DNA of 64,000 nt from CAVSRC01 sp963743015 (GCA_963743015.1 CAVUOD010000017.1:186001-250000); one strand, 5' to 3'. Shown: positions 36,126-45,408, counted from the first letter of the stretch. Numbers and translations: made by a program. The notes: a model not told the origin generated them from the sequence alone.

Positions 36126-38582
36126 TCAGCCGGTCTTGAGCGGCACCTTGGGCACCAGGCCGCGCTTGTTGCCGCCTTCGCCGTTGCCACCGGCAGGCGG
36201 CGTGTCGGAGGGCGGCGATGCCTTCTTGGCCACGGCCCGCGACGACCGCCGACGGCGCGGCGCGCGCGGCTTGCGCGGCGTCGGCTCGGGCTTCGGCGTC
36301 ACCGGACCGTCCTCGATGGCTTCGAGGGCGAGACCGCTGCCGTCCTCCTTGACGGCGACCTTGACCGTGCCGCCCTTCTTCAGCTTGCCGAACAGCACTT
36401 CCTCGGCCAGCGGCTGCTTGATGTGCTCCTGGATCACGCGGCCGAGCGGACGCGCGCCCATGCGGCTGTCATAGCCCTTGTCGGCGAGCCACTTCACCGC
36501 CTCCTGCGTCAGGTCGAAGGTGACGCCGCGGTCGGCGAGCTGCGCCTCGAGCTGCAGGACGAACTTCTGCACCACCTGGTAGACGATCTCCGGCGGCAGA
36601 TTGCCGAACGGAACGATGGCGTCGAGGCGGTTGCGGAACTCCGGCGCGAACAGCCGGTTGATCGCTTCCATGTCGTCGCCTTCGCGCACCGAATTGGCGA
36701 AGCCGATGGCCGACTTGGCCAGCTCGCTGGCGCCGGCATTGGTCGTCATGATCAGGATGACGTTGCGGAAATCGACCTGCTTGCCGTTGTGGTCGGTGAG
36801 CTTGCCGTGATCCATGACCTGCAGAAGGATGTTGAACAGGTCGGGATGGGCCTTCTCGATCTCGTCGAGCAGCAGCACGCAGTGCGGATGCTGGTCGACG
36901 CCGTCGGTCAACAGGCCGCCCTGGTCGAAGCCGACATAGCCGGGCGGCGCGCCGATCAGGCGGCTCACCGTATGGCGCTCCATGTATTCCGACATGTCGA
37001 AGCGGATCAGTTCGACGCCGAGCGCGGCGGCGAGCTGGCGGGCGACCTCGGTCTTGCCGACGCCGGTGGGACCAGAGAACAGGTAGCAGCCGATCGGCTT
37101 CTCCGGTTCGCGCAAGCCGGCACGGGCGAGCTTGATCGCCGAGGAGATCTTCTCGATCGCCTTGTCCTGACCGTAGACGACGGTCCTCAGCGTCTCGTCG
37201 AGATGCTGGAGCACCTCGGCATCGTCCTTCGACACCGTCTTCGGCGGAATCCGCGCCATGGTAGCGATGGTGTCCTCGATCTCCTTGACGCCGATGGTCT
37301 TGCGCCGCTTGGATTCCGGCACCAGCATCTGCGAGGCGCCGGTCTCGTCGATGACGTCGATCGCCTTGTCGGGCAGCTTGCGGTCGTTGATGTAGCGCGA
37401 CGACAGCTCGACCGCGCTCTTGATGGCGTCACCGGTATAGCGGACGCGGTGATACTCCTCGAAATAGGGCTTGAGGCCCTTGAGGATCTCGATGGCGTCG
37501 GGGATCGACGGCTCGGCGATGTCGATCTTCTGGAAGCGGCGGACCAGCGCCCGGTCCTTCTCGAAGAACTGGCGGTATTCCTTGTAGGTGGTCGAGCCGA
37601 TGCAGCGGATGGTGCCCGAGGCGAGCGCCGGCTTGAGCAGGTTCGACGCATCCATGGCGCCGCCGGAAGTGGCGCCGGCACCGATCACGGTGTGGATCTC
37701 GTCGATGAACATGATCGCGCCGGGGAACTCCTCGATCTCCTTGATCACCTGCTTGAGGCGCTCCTCGAAATCGCCGCGATAGCGGGTGCCGGCCAAGAGC
37801 GTGCCCATGTCGAGGGCGAAGACCGTCGACTTGGACAGCACGTCCGGGACGTCGCCCTCGACGATGCGCTTGGCCAGGCCTTCCGCGATCGCCGTCTTGC
37901 CGACGCCGGGATCGCCGACGAACAGCGGATTGTTCTTCTGCCGGCGGCAGAGGATCTGGATGGTGCGGCTGATCTCCGCCTCGCGGCCGATCAGCGGATC
38001 GATGCGGCCCTTCTTCGCCTTGTCGTTGAGATTGATGCAATAGGCGTCGAGCGCATCGGCCTTCTTCTTGGTCTCGTCGCGCCCCTCGACCGTCGCCGCG
38101 TCGTCGTCGACGCCGCGCACGGGCCGGGATTCGGACATGCCGGCGCGCTTGGCGATGCCGTGGCTGATATAGTTGACCGCGTCGTAGCGGGTCATCTCCT
38201 GCTCCTGCAGGAAATAGGCGGCGTGGCTCTCGCGCTCGGCGAAGATGGCGACCAGCACATTGGCGCCGGTGACTTCCTCGCGGCCCGACGACTGCACATG
38301 GATGACGGCGCGCTGGATGACGCGCTGGAAGCCGGCGGTCGGCTTCGAATCCTCGCCCGAGCCGGTGGCCAGGTTGGCCAGCTCCGTGTCGATATATTCG
38401 ACCAGGCTGCGGCGCAGCACATCGAGATCGACGTTGCACGCACGCATGACCGCCGCGGCGTCCTGATCATCGATCAGGGCGAGCAGCAGGTGCTCCAGCG
38501 TGGCGTATTCCTGATGGCGCTCGCCGGCCAGTGCCAGCGCCTGATGCAGGGCCTTCTCAAGATTGCGGGAGAATGACGGCAC
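36126..38582 (-). CDS. clpA: ATP-dependent Clp protease ATP-binding subunit ClpA
   Basis: 818 residues. Clp N-domain repeats at 1-145 (SRNLEKALHQALALAGERHQ). AAA-1 has Walker A GDPGVGKTAIAEGL and Walker B IMFIDEIHT; AAA-2 has GPTGVGKTEVARQL and VLLLDEIEKAHPD. The ClpP-docking loop IGFAN precedes the C-terminal D2 small domain. The last 55 residues are Pro/Arg/Lys/Gly-rich (PRKPRAPRRRRSSRAVAKK), longer than E. coli ClpA. Unfolds substrates, including those delivered by ClpS, for ClpP. Downstream of clpS with a 9-base gap. Confidence 0.96.
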   Translation of the reverse strand: MPSFSRNLEKALHQALALAGERHQEYATLEHLLLALIDDQDAAAVMRACNVDLDVLRRSLVEYIDTELANLATGSGEDSKPTAGFQRVIQRAVIHVQSSGREEVTGANVLVAIFAERESHAAYFLQEQEMTRYDAVNYISHGIAKRAGMSESRPVRGVDDDAATVEGRDETKKKADALDAYCINLNDKAKKGRIDPLIGREAEISRTIQILCRRQKNNPLFVGDPGVGKTAIAEGLAKRIVEGDVPDVLSKSTVFALDMGTLLAGTRYRGDFEERLKQVIKEIEEFPGAIMFIDEIHTVIGAGATSGGAMDASNLLKPALASGTIRCIGSTTYKEYRQFFEKDRALVRRFQKIDIAEPSIPDAIEILKGLKPYFEEYHRVRYTGDAIKSAVELSSRYINDRKLPDKAIDVIDETGASQMLVPESKRRKTIGVKEIEDTIATMARIPPKTVSKDDAEVLQHLDETLRTVVYGQDKAIEKISSAIKLARAGLREPEKPIGCYLFSGPTGVGKTEVARQLAAALGVELIRFDMSEYMERHTVSRLIGAPPGYVGFDQGGLLTDGVDQHPHCVLLLDEIEKAHPDLFNILLQVMDHGKLTDHNGKQVDFRNVILIMTTNAGASELAKSAIGFANSVREGDDMEAINRLFAPEFRNRLDAIVPFGNLPPEIVYQVVQKFVLQLEAQLADRGVTFDLTQEAVKWLADKGYDSRMGARPLGRVIQEHIKQPLAEEVLFGKLKKGGTVKVAVKEDGSGLALEAIEDGPVTPKPEPTPRKPRAPRRRRSSRAVAKKASPPSDTPPAGGNGEGGNKRGLVPKVPLKTG

Positions 38583-38591
38583 CGAACGACC

Positions 38592-38927
38592 TCACTTCTT
38601 TTCCATCACGCATTGTAACGGATGCTGATGCTTGCGCGCGAAATCCATCACCTGGGTGACCTTGGTCTCGGCCACCTCGTAGGTGAAGATGCCGCACTCT
38701 CCGACCCCATGCTGATGCACGTGCAGCATGATCTGGGTCGCCTCCTCCCGTCCCTTCTGAAAAAACCTCTCCAGTACATGTACGACGAACTCCATCGGCG
38801 TGTAGTCGTCATTCAGGATCAGAACCCGATACAGACTCGGCCGCTTGGTCTTTGGCCGGGTCTTGGTGACAATGCTCGTGCTGGCATCGCCACCATCGGA
38901 ATCGGGGCGACGATTCTCGTTGCTCAT
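38592..38927 (-). CDS. clpS: ClpS adaptor
   Basis: 111 residues from ATG 38927. Disordered N-terminus, then ClpS fold SLYRVLILNDDYTPMEFVVH, VLERFFQKGREEATQIMLHV and HQHGVGECGIFTYEVAETKV. The NDD and M residues form the N-degron pocket; the flexible N-terminus engages ClpA. Delivers N-end-rule substrates to ClpAP. An alternative upstream ATG (38990) adds non-family sequence. Confidence 0.95.
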   Translation of the reverse strand: MSNENRRPDSDGGDASTSIVTKTRPKTKRPSLYRVLILNDDYTPMEFVVHVLERFFQKGREEATQIMLHVHQHGVGECGIFTYEVAETKVTQVMDFARKHQHPLQCVMEKK

Positions 38928-39124
38928 ATCGCGTCCGACTTTGGGCACTCTTGAGGCGAAATCCTGCCGACAAACCGCGCGCGCCGTCAACGATCAAATT
39001 ATCGCCAGGTCACGCACTGTCTCGTTTGATCCGGCCGCCGGACGGGTACAGGGGAACGACGGATATGTAGGTCGCAAATGGCCCGTGTGAAGCCGCCGGC
39101 GGCAGATCGCAGGCTTGTGCCCGC

Positions 39125-39152
39125 AAAAAAGGCCCGGTGTCGCCACCGGGCC
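39125..39152 (-). terminator. Rho-independent terminator of the phasin gene
   Basis: On the minus strand a 9-bp perfect stem GGCCCGGTG/CACCGGGCC with loop GCGA is followed by six T residues (plus A run 39125-39130). It begins 40 bases beyond the phasin stop. Confidence 0.88.
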
Positions 39153-39192
39153 TCATCTTATGGCACATTTCCGGGGCAGGCCCCGGCGCGAC

Positions 39193-39519
39193 CTATTTGC
39201 CGAATTTGCCGAAGAACGCCTCATAGGGCTGGTAGGCGCCCTTGGCCATGTCGGTGGCGATCTCGCTCATGCGCGCCATCTGTCCGACATAATTCTCATA
39301 GGCCGAGCGCACGATCTCCGACTGCACCGCGACCGCCGTATCGAGGCTCTTGGCCGCGAGCAGCTTCTCGACCGCGGCACCACCGGCGTCGAAATTGCGC
39401 TTGGAATAGTCCACGGCCTCGACCGCCATGGCCTGCATGCCCTTGCTCACCGCGTCGACGCTTTTCAGCGCCACGTCGATGTTTTCCTTGCTGAAACCCT
39501 GAATGTCGAAGGTGCTCAT
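39193..39519 (-). CDS. phaP: Phasin
   Basis: 108 residues from ATG 39519: STFDIQGFSKENIDVALKSV, DAVSKGMQAMAVEAVDYSKR and a helical SEIVRSAYENYVGQMARMSE end, the amphipathic helical pattern of alphaproteobacterial phasins. It coats polyhydroxyalkanoate granules. Longer starts add non-family sequence. The region upstream carries TGCA-type palindromes that may be PhaR targets. Confidence 0.85.
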   Translation of the reverse strand: MSTFDIQGFSKENIDVALKSVDAVSKGMQAMAVEAVDYSKRNFDAGGAAVEKLLAAKSLDTAVAVQSEIVRSAYENYVGQMARMSEIATDMAKGAYQPYEAFFGKFGK

Positions 39520-39897
39520 TTTCGCGTTTCCCACACTTCGCCGCGCCCTGTGAGGCAGCCGGCGTCTCATCCGATGGAAAGCGTATATGTGCAGTGCAGC
39601 ATGAAAGTCAAGGAAAAATTGTGCGCTGCACAATGAGGCTTTTACCGCGCTGCGGCAGATTGGGACTTTACCGAACGGTAACGCCCCTTTCATACTGTTC
39701 GCAGCGGTGAAGCCTGCATCGGCAGGCGTGGGACGAGGCCACTGGCGGGAATATCGGGCGCAAGCACGCACAAGGCAGCCATGCGGCAAGCGGAAAACGT
39801 GCTATCTCCCGGACACAACCCGACGGCACAGGGCGGCTTCAGGGGAAATACTTGCCGGCACGCCTCCCCAGGCCGGCGCGGGACGGGTTAGTCTGTG
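39520..39897. promoter_or_regulatory. Divergent phasin/carboxypeptidase control region
   Basis: 380 bases. It holds two dyads near the phasin start: TGCAGTGCA at 39590-39598 and the exact 17-bp palindrome ATTGTGC-GCT-GCACAAT at 39618-39634, centres 32 bases apart (about three helical turns). TGC/GCA-rich dyads are the sites bound by PhaR repressors in other species. Nothing else recognised. Confidence 0.55.
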
Positions 39898-41340
39898 ATG
39901 ACGCGAATCAGTGCGATTGTGCACGGGGCGATGAAACTGAGACTGGTTGCGGCGGCAGGTCTGGTCGTGATGGCTATTGGCGCCATCCCGCAGACGGCGG
40001 CGGCCGCGCCGGATTCGGCCATCGTCGTCGATGCCAAGACCGGCAGGACGCTCTATGCGCAGGCCGCCGACGCCAGGCGCTATCCTGCCTCGCTCACCAA
40101 GATGATGACGCTCTACCTGCTCTTCGATTCGATCGAGGCGCGCAAGACCTCGCTCAGCACGCAGATCAGTGTTTCGGCGCATTGCGCCGCCCAGGCGCCC
40201 TCCAAGCTCGGCCTCAAGCCCGGCCAGACCATCAGGGCACGCGACGCCATCCTGGCGCTGGTGACCAAATCGGCCAATGACGTCGCCTGCGCCATCGGCG
40301 AGTACCTCGGTGGATCCGAGACGGCCTTCGCCAGCAAGATGACCGCCAAGGCGCACGCCCTCGGCATGTCGCGGACCACCTTCCGCAACGCTTCCGGCCT
40401 GCCCGCCAGCGGCCAGATGACCACGGCCCGCGACATGGCAACGCTCGGGCGGGCGCTGCAGGAGCATCACCCGGAATATTTCTCCTACTTCTCGACCCCG
40501 AGTTTCGTCTGGCACGGCCGCCGCATCCGCAATCACGACCACCTGCTCGGCCGGGTGAAGGGCGTCAATGGCATCAAGACCGGCTACACGCGTGCCTCGG
40601 GCTTCAATCTGGTCAGCTCGGTGAGCCGCGGCAACCGCCAGATCGTCGGCGTCGTGCTGGGCGGCGAGACCAGCCGCTGGCGCGACAACCACATGGCGAG
40701 CCTGATCTCCACCTATCTGCCCAAGGCCTCCACCGGCGCGCGCACGGCTTTGGTTCCCGGCGCCACGCGCATGGTCGCCAAGATCGACCCCAAGGACCTG
40801 CCGATTCCGCAGCCGCGTCCGCCGGTCGACGACACCAGGACCGCCTCGATCGACGAGCCGCCGGCAGCGCCGGCCGCCCCCTCGGCGCCGGTCGTGCTGG
40901 CCGATCAGCCGGCGCCGCCTATCGCGGGCAAGGCCCCGGTCGGCATCGCCTCGCTGATCGGCGCCAATTCGGTCTTCGCCCTTGCCGCCGTCGACCAGAC
41001 CGTCGCGCCGCCGGCCGATCCGGCCGACCAGGGCCAGGGCGACGCCTCGGGCGAGGACGATTCGAGCGACGCCGCCTCGCCGACCACCGTCATCGCCGGC
41101 TGGAAGATCCAGCTTGCTGCCACGCCGAGCCAGTCGTCGGCCGAGGATATCCTCGACCAGGCGCTGTCGAAGGGCGCCGCCGTGCTCGCCGACGCCTCGC
41201 CCTATACCGAGCCGGTGGTCAGCGGCAGCACCACGCTTTACCGCGCCCGCTTTGCCGGGTTTGCCAACAAAAAAGAGGCGCGCGACGCATGCGCCTACCT
41301 GACCAGGCGTGACTTCAAGTGCCTGGCTATCAGTAACTGA
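39898..41340 (+). CDS. D-alanyl-D-alanine carboxypeptidase with C-terminal SPOR domain
   Basis: 480 residues from ATG 39898. Signal-like segment AAGLVVMAIGAIPQTAAAA. Low-molecular-weight PBP motifs: SLTK (PASLTKMMTLY), SAN (KSANDVACAIG) and KTG (GIKTGYTRASG). A Pro/Ala-rich linker at about 290-390 leads to a SPOR domain (VIAGWKIQLAATPSQSSAED, TLYRARFAGFANKKEARDAC). The enzyme trims pentapeptides; SPOR directs it to denuded glycan at the division site. This architecture is common in alphaproteobacteria. Confidence 0.92.
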   Translation: MTRISAIVHGAMKLRLVAAAGLVVMAIGAIPQTAAAAPDSAIVVDAKTGRTLYAQAADARRYPASLTKMMTLYLLFDSIEARKTSLSTQISVSAHCAAQAPSKLGLKPGQTIRARDAILALVTKSANDVACAIGEYLGGSETAFASKMTAKAHALGMSRTTFRNASGLPASGQMTTARDMATLGRALQEHHPEYFSYFSTPSFVWHGRRIRNHDHLLGRVKGVNGIKTGYTRASGFNLVSSVSRGNRQIVGVVLGGETSRWRDNHMASLISTYLPKASTGARTALVPGATRMVAKIDPKDLPIPQPRPPVDDTRTASIDEPPAAPAAPSAPVVLADQPAPPIAGKAPVGIASLIGANSVFALAAVDQTVAPPADPADQGQGDASGEDDSSDAASPTTVIAGWKIQLAATPSQSSAEDILDQALSKGAAVLADASPYTEPVVSGSTTLYRARFAGFANKKEARDACAYLTRRDFKCLAISN

Positions 41341-41392
41341 CAGGGGATTAGCGTTCTCGAAATAGTCCTGTGTTTGTATGGAGTAGTGGGAC

Positions 41393-42103
41393 TTAGCGAT
41401 GATTGCCGAGAAGCCTGTCCTTAGCCTGATTGATTTTCGCCGCGAGGAACGTCGAGCCTCCCTGGTCGGGATGCATGCGCATCATGAGCCGGCGGTGGGC
41501 CGCCCTGATTTCCCGATCACTGGCACCGGGCGCAAGGCCAAGGACCTGATAGGCCTCCTCATCAGTCATGGTGCCCGAATTCGTCGCGCCGCCCGCCCCC
41601 GCTGCCGCATCAGCCTCGACGTGGTCACGCCAGCCGGGCATCCGGCGGTCGAGATAAGCTTCGAATAGCGCCACGCTTTCGGGATCGCCGCCGATTTCCG
41701 CTGCCAGCGCCAGCAGGGCCTGATCGTCGAGATCGTCCAGCTCCCGTCCCGCCAGACGCCCGGCCACGATCCGCCCGCTTATGGCACCGCTGTCGTGGTC
41801 GAGGCTCATCTCGAAGAAGCGCGAGCGCACGGTCGAGGTCGACCCCGGCGACCGGCGGGCATGGCCGCCGAGATCGAGCGGCCCGATCCGGCCGGTGGCG
41901 ACGATCGACAGGCCGGCCGAGATCAGCACCACGCCGATGCCCCAACGCTCGGCGAAGGCCAGCCCGATGCCGATCACGACGAGCACGCCGCCGAGCAGGT
42001 AGCGCACCAGGCGGACCAGCGCACGGACATCCGCCGCCACGAAGGCGCGGGCGAGAACCATCAGTATGGCAAGCAGGATGAGACCCGCGCCGAAATAGGC
42101 CAT
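41393..42103 (-). CDS. Membrane-anchored J-domain protein
   Basis: 236 residues. Hydrophobic N-terminal half: GAGLILLAILMVLARAFVAA, RLVRYLLGGVLVVIGIGLAF and GVVLISAGLSIVATG. A cytosolic C-terminal J domain follows, EAYQVLGLAPGASDREIRAA and MRMHPDQGGS with the HPD tripeptide that stimulates DnaK. Type III J protein, probably recruits DnaK to the membrane. It starts 3 bases before the VWA stop, so is cotranscribed with it. Confidence 0.87.
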   Translation of the reverse strand: MAYFGAGLILLAILMVLARAFVAADVRALVRLVRYLLGGVLVVIGIGLAFAERWGIGVVLISAGLSIVATGRIGPLDLGGHARRSPGSTSTVRSRFFEMSLDHDSGAISGRIVAGRLAGRELDDLDDQALLALAAEIGGDPESVALFEAYLDRRMPGWRDHVEADAAAGAGGATNSGTMTDEEAYQVLGLAPGASDREIRAAHRRLMMRMHPDQGGSTFLAAKINQAKDRLLGNHR

Positions 42104-42105
42104 CG

Positions 42106-42837
42106 TCAGCGCAGTTGTTGCAGGAGAAGTCTGGCGCCGGCACCGCCCTCGGCCAGCGCCTTCATGCCGCCGGCGGCATAGACCGCCGCGGCCCTGAGAA
42201 GCTCCGCCAGCTGCCCGGCGGCATTGACGTTGAAGCGCGCATAGGCGCCGCCGGAGAGCCGTGCGATCTCGCGGAAGGCGCGCTCGACCGAGGTGTCCTG
42301 TCCCTCCTGAAAGATGAAGACCTTGAGGCCGAGCATGCCGAGCTCGCCGGCGACCGCCGCCAAATCGTCAATCTTCTCCTCCATCGCATCGCCGACGAAG
42401 ACCAGCACGTTGACCTTCTTCCTGCCGGTCTCCTTGCGGGCATGGGCCAGGATGCGGCGGATCTGGGTGTGGCCGCCGCGGCAGTCGATCGTCGTCATCA
42501 GGTCACGAAGCGCGCGCGCATCGCGCACCCAGCGGCTGGCCCGGCACTCGTTGAAACCCCGGTAATAGGCGAGTTGCACCTCCAGGCCGCCGACCTTGGC
42601 GGCCTCCTCGAACATCTCCGCCTGCAACCTCAGTGCCGTGTCCCAGGTCGGCTGGCGGCTCATGGTTGCATCGAGCGCAAAGATCAGCCGTCCGTGCCCG
42701 CCGGCGGTGTCGGCCGGCGTCATGGACCGCGCCTGGGCGAGGAACGCCTCGATCTCCTGCGGCCGCGACTGCGCCGCCGCAGCCGGGGTCTCCGGGCGGT
42801 CGCGGCGAACCGGCGTCTTCTTGTCGTCTGCCGCCAT
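42106..42837 (-). CDS. VWA-domain protein
   Basis: 243 residues. A basic, polar N-terminus and one VWA fold: RLIFALDATMSRQPTWDTAL with a MIDAS-like DATMS, YYRGFNECRASRWVRDARAL, TTIDCRGGHTQIRRILAHAR, and KVNVLVFVGDAMEEKIDDLA. No membrane segment. Likely mediates metal-dependent protein contacts; no partner is certain. Same strand as the J-domain and mipZ genes, lying 58 bases after the MipZ-like gene. Confidence 0.8.
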   Translation of the reverse strand: MAADDKKTPVRRDRPETPAAAAQSRPQEIEAFLAQARSMTPADTAGGHGRLIFALDATMSRQPTWDTALRLQAEMFEEAAKVGGLEVQLAYYRGFNECRASRWVRDARALRDLMTTIDCRGGHTQIRRILAHARKETGRKKVNVLVFVGDAMEEKIDDLAAVAGELGMLGLKVFIFQEGQDTSVERAFREIARLSGGAYARFNVNAAGQLAELLRAAAVYAAGGMKALAEGGAGARLLLQQLR

Positions 42838-42895
42838 TGGCGAAAGGTTCCCGAGCGTTCCTCAGGTGGACTATCAGGCACCTATCATGTGGCGG

Positions 42896-43816
42896 TCAGA
42901 GGGCGCCGCGCAACCGGCCATCGCCGTCCGACGACTTGCGCCCGCCGCTGCGCCCCGACGGGTCGGACGGCGCCGCCCGCGACGCCCTCCGCAAGGCGGG
43001 CAGGTTGAGGGTATCGAGCAGGTTGCGCACCTCGTTGCGCGCCGAGATGTGGGAGAGCGTCGGCTCGGCCTCGTTGGCGCTGGCGCCGAAGGCATCGAGC
43101 GCGGTGAGGCCGTAGGGAAACAGTTCGCGGAAGATGACGCGCTCGGAAATGCCGTCGGCGAGCCGGAAGCCGGCCCGCGCCGACAATTGCTTGAGCCCGC
43201 GCTCGATGTTGCGCCGGTTGCGGCTGGCCAGGGCCGTCTGGCGGTTGCGCACGACGATCCAGTCGGTCTGGCGGTCATCGACCAGGCGCCGCTGGCGCAG
43301 CGATTCGGCCACCAGATCGGCGTAGTGGCTGGGCCCGAGCACCTCCAGCGTGTCGGGATCGACCCGCCCGAGCACGTCGAAATCGACGAAGCTGTCGTTG
43401 ATCGGGGTGATCAGCGTGTCGGCCATCGCGTGGCTGACGCGCATCAGATAGGTGTTGTGGCCGGGCGTATCGATGACGACGTAGTCGAAGCCGTATTCGG
43501 TGCGGCTGACGGCCTCGGCGAAGGCGCGGAACTCGCGGTCCTGGATCTCGGAGACCAGTTCGCCCTCGGACGGCGGCACGGTGAAATGGACCGGCACCTC
43601 CAGCGGCAGGCCGGTCTTCCTCACCCAGGCGGCGCGGTTCTCGACATAGCGGGTGAGCGAGCGCTGACGGCCGTCGGTGTCGATGGAAGCCACCCGCGCC
43701 CCGCTCTTCAGCAGGGCGACGATGACATGCATAGCCGTGGTCGACTTGCCCGAGCCGCCTTTCTCGTTGCCGAGGACAATGACGTGGGCCGGCTGGAACC
43801 TTTGCACATCGCGCAT
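42896..43816 (-). CDS. MipZ-like ParA/MinD-family ATPase, copy 2
   Basis: 306 residues. Deviant Walker A GNEKGGSGKSTTAMHVIVAL, IDTDGRQRSLTRYVENRAAW, Walker B FDYVVIDTPGHNTYLMRVSH, and the MipZ-type INDSFVDFDVLGRVDPDTLE, QTDWIVVRNRQ, GISERVIFRELFPYGLTALD. MipZ forms a bipolar gradient that restricts FtsZ to midcell. The C-terminal tail is long and Arg/Ser-rich (SDPSGRSGGRKSSDGDGR). Paralogue of the gene immediately upstream (gap 108 bases). Confidence 0.9.
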   Translation of the reverse strand: MRDVQRFQPAHVIVLGNEKGGSGKSTTAMHVIVALLKSGARVASIDTDGRQRSLTRYVENRAAWVRKTGLPLEVPVHFTVPPSEGELVSEIQDREFRAFAEAVSRTEYGFDYVVIDTPGHNTYLMRVSHAMADTLITPINDSFVDFDVLGRVDPDTLEVLGPSHYADLVAESLRQRRLVDDRQTDWIVVRNRQTALASRNRRNIERGLKQLSARAGFRLADGISERVIFRELFPYGLTALDAFGASANEAEPTLSHISARNEVRNLLDTLNLPALRRASRAAPSDPSGRSGGRKSSDGDGRLRGAL

Positions 43817-43924
43817 CCCCGAATCCTTACCCGATTCTGGAACGCCCGCGTAATCCGCCTTTTTGAGGGGCTGGCAAACGCGAACGATGGCGAGCCGGAG
43901 ATATGGAGACGCGGGCAGCGCTTC

Positions 43925-44836
43925 CTAGAGCGACGCTTGCTCCGCACCGGCGACCACCGGTGGCACGATTGCGCCGGTTTCGCCCTGCGACGGGGCGATG
44001 GCCGGTGCGCGCATCGGCAGGTTCAGCCACTCGACCAGTTCGCGGATTTCGGCCCGGGCGGCGACATGCGACATGGTCGGCCGCCGGCCGAGCACGGCGC
44101 GCTCGAACGGGTCGAAGGCGGTCAGCCCCATCGGGAAGAACTCGCGGAAGATGACCCGCTCGGAAATGCCATGGGCGACCCGGAAGCCGAGGTGAGAGGC
44201 GAGCAGGTCGAGACCTTCGGTGACATTGTGCTGATTGCGGCTGGACAACGCCGACAGGCGATTGCGCACGACGATCCAGTCGGTCTCGCGCGGCACGGTC
44301 ATAAGCCGCTTGCTGCGGACCTCGTCGACCAGGCTGGCATACTGGCTGACGGCGGTGACCGCGAAGGGCGAGCCCTCGACGCGGCCGAGCACGTCGAGAT
44401 CGACGAAGCTGTCATTGACCGGCGTGACCAGAGTATCGGCCAAAGCGTGGCTCAGGCGCATGCGGTAGGAATCGTTGGCCGGCGTGTCGATGACGACGAA
44501 ATCCACGGTCTCGCCCAGCCGCTCGACGATCTCGGTGAAGTCGGCGAACTCGCTCGCCTCGACGTCCCGGATGCGCTCGCCCTCGCCGAGCTTGACCGAG
44601 AAATGGCTCGGCAGTTCGAGCGCCATGCCGCTGCGCCGGGCCCAGCGGTCGCGGTTCTCGAGGTAGCGGGTGAGCGAAAGCTGGCGGCTGTCGGTGTCGA
44701 TCGAGGCGACCCGGTGGCCGGCCTTGAGCAGGGCAACGATGATGTGGATGGCCAGCGTCGATTTGCCCGAGCCACCCTTCTCGTTGCCGAGAACGATGAC
44801 GTGGGCGGTATTCGCTGCCGGCAGGGCTGAGGCCAT
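43925..44836 (-). CDS. mipZ: MipZ-like ParA/MinD-family ATPase, copy 1
   Basis: 303 residues from ATG 44836. Walker A GNEKGGSGKSTLAIHIIVAL, IDTDSRQLSLTRYLENRDRW, VDFVVIDTPANDSYRMRLSH, VNDSFVDLDVLGRVEGSPF, ETDWIVVRNRLSALSSRNQH and GISERVIFREFFPMGLTAFD. All features of a division-plane-positioning MipZ. Roughly half identical to the copy downstream, so an old tandem duplication. Which copy is the ancestral MipZ cannot be decided by eye. Confidence 0.9.
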   Translation of the reverse strand: MASALPAANTAHVIVLGNEKGGSGKSTLAIHIIVALLKAGHRVASIDTDSRQLSLTRYLENRDRWARRSGMALELPSHFSVKLGEGERIRDVEASEFADFTEIVERLGETVDFVVIDTPANDSYRMRLSHALADTLVTPVNDSFVDLDVLGRVEGSPFAVTAVSQYASLVDEVRSKRLMTVPRETDWIVVRNRLSALSSRNQHNVTEGLDLLASHLGFRVAHGISERVIFREFFPMGLTAFDPFERAVLGRRPTMSHVAARAEIRELVEWLNLPMRAPAIAPSQGETGAIVPPVVAGAEQASL

Positions 44837-44977
44837 TGTCGCGCGCCGTTCCAGATCGAGCCGAATCTGAAGAATAGGCGATAAGGTGCATAAAAAGAGC
44901 CAAGATTTCGTCAACGCCGAGCAAAAACCGCGGAATTTCGCCGATTAAGCTTACCGCCGGGCGCCGCGTGCCACCGT

Positions 44978-45408
44978 CTAGCGCAGGCCGAGGCGGCCAG
45001 TTCGGCGAAGAATTCCGGCGGCAGGCCGCCATTGCGGCCCTTGCTCAGGTCCGCCGGGGCGTCCTTGCCGTCGAAATAGCGCCAGCCCTGGAATGGCCGT
45101 TTCGGCTGCCATTCGGTCGGCACCAGCTTCGGCTCCAGCACCAGGGCGCAGCGGCCGATGCCCTCGCCGTCGACGAAGGGACGGATGTCGAGCAGGCGCT
45201 GGCGCACCTGGACCTTGCCCCTGATCACCCAGTAGAGCGAGCCGCCGTCGAGAAGCTCGGCAATGCGCTTCGGCACCATGCGGGTGACATGGTGGTGTTC
45301 CAGCGGTTCGCCGGCCCGGCGCTTCTCCGCCATGCGCATGGCGATCCAATCGGTAAGGTCGTCGATCGAATCGCAGCCGACGCAGAGCTTGATCAGATGG
45401 AGGGTCAT
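44978..45408 (-). CDS. DUF1489-family protein (probable frame break near its end)
   Basis: About 143 residues from ATG 45408. Conserved blocks: HLIKLCVGCDSIDDLTDWI, EHHHVTRMVPKRIAELLDGG, SLYWVIRGKVQVRQRLLDIR, LEPKLVPTEWQPKRPFQGWR. As written the frame runs to 44911 with an unrelated tail; adding one base near 44993 gives ELAALGLR and a stop at 44978, the expected family end. Function unknown; conserved across alphaproteobacteria. Confidence 0.8.

Noticed and set aside
35874..38576. 900-codon open frame opposite clpA
   Set aside because: Antisense shadow caused by GC-rich codon use; the minus strand encodes an unmistakable ClpA and the plus frame has no recognised motif.
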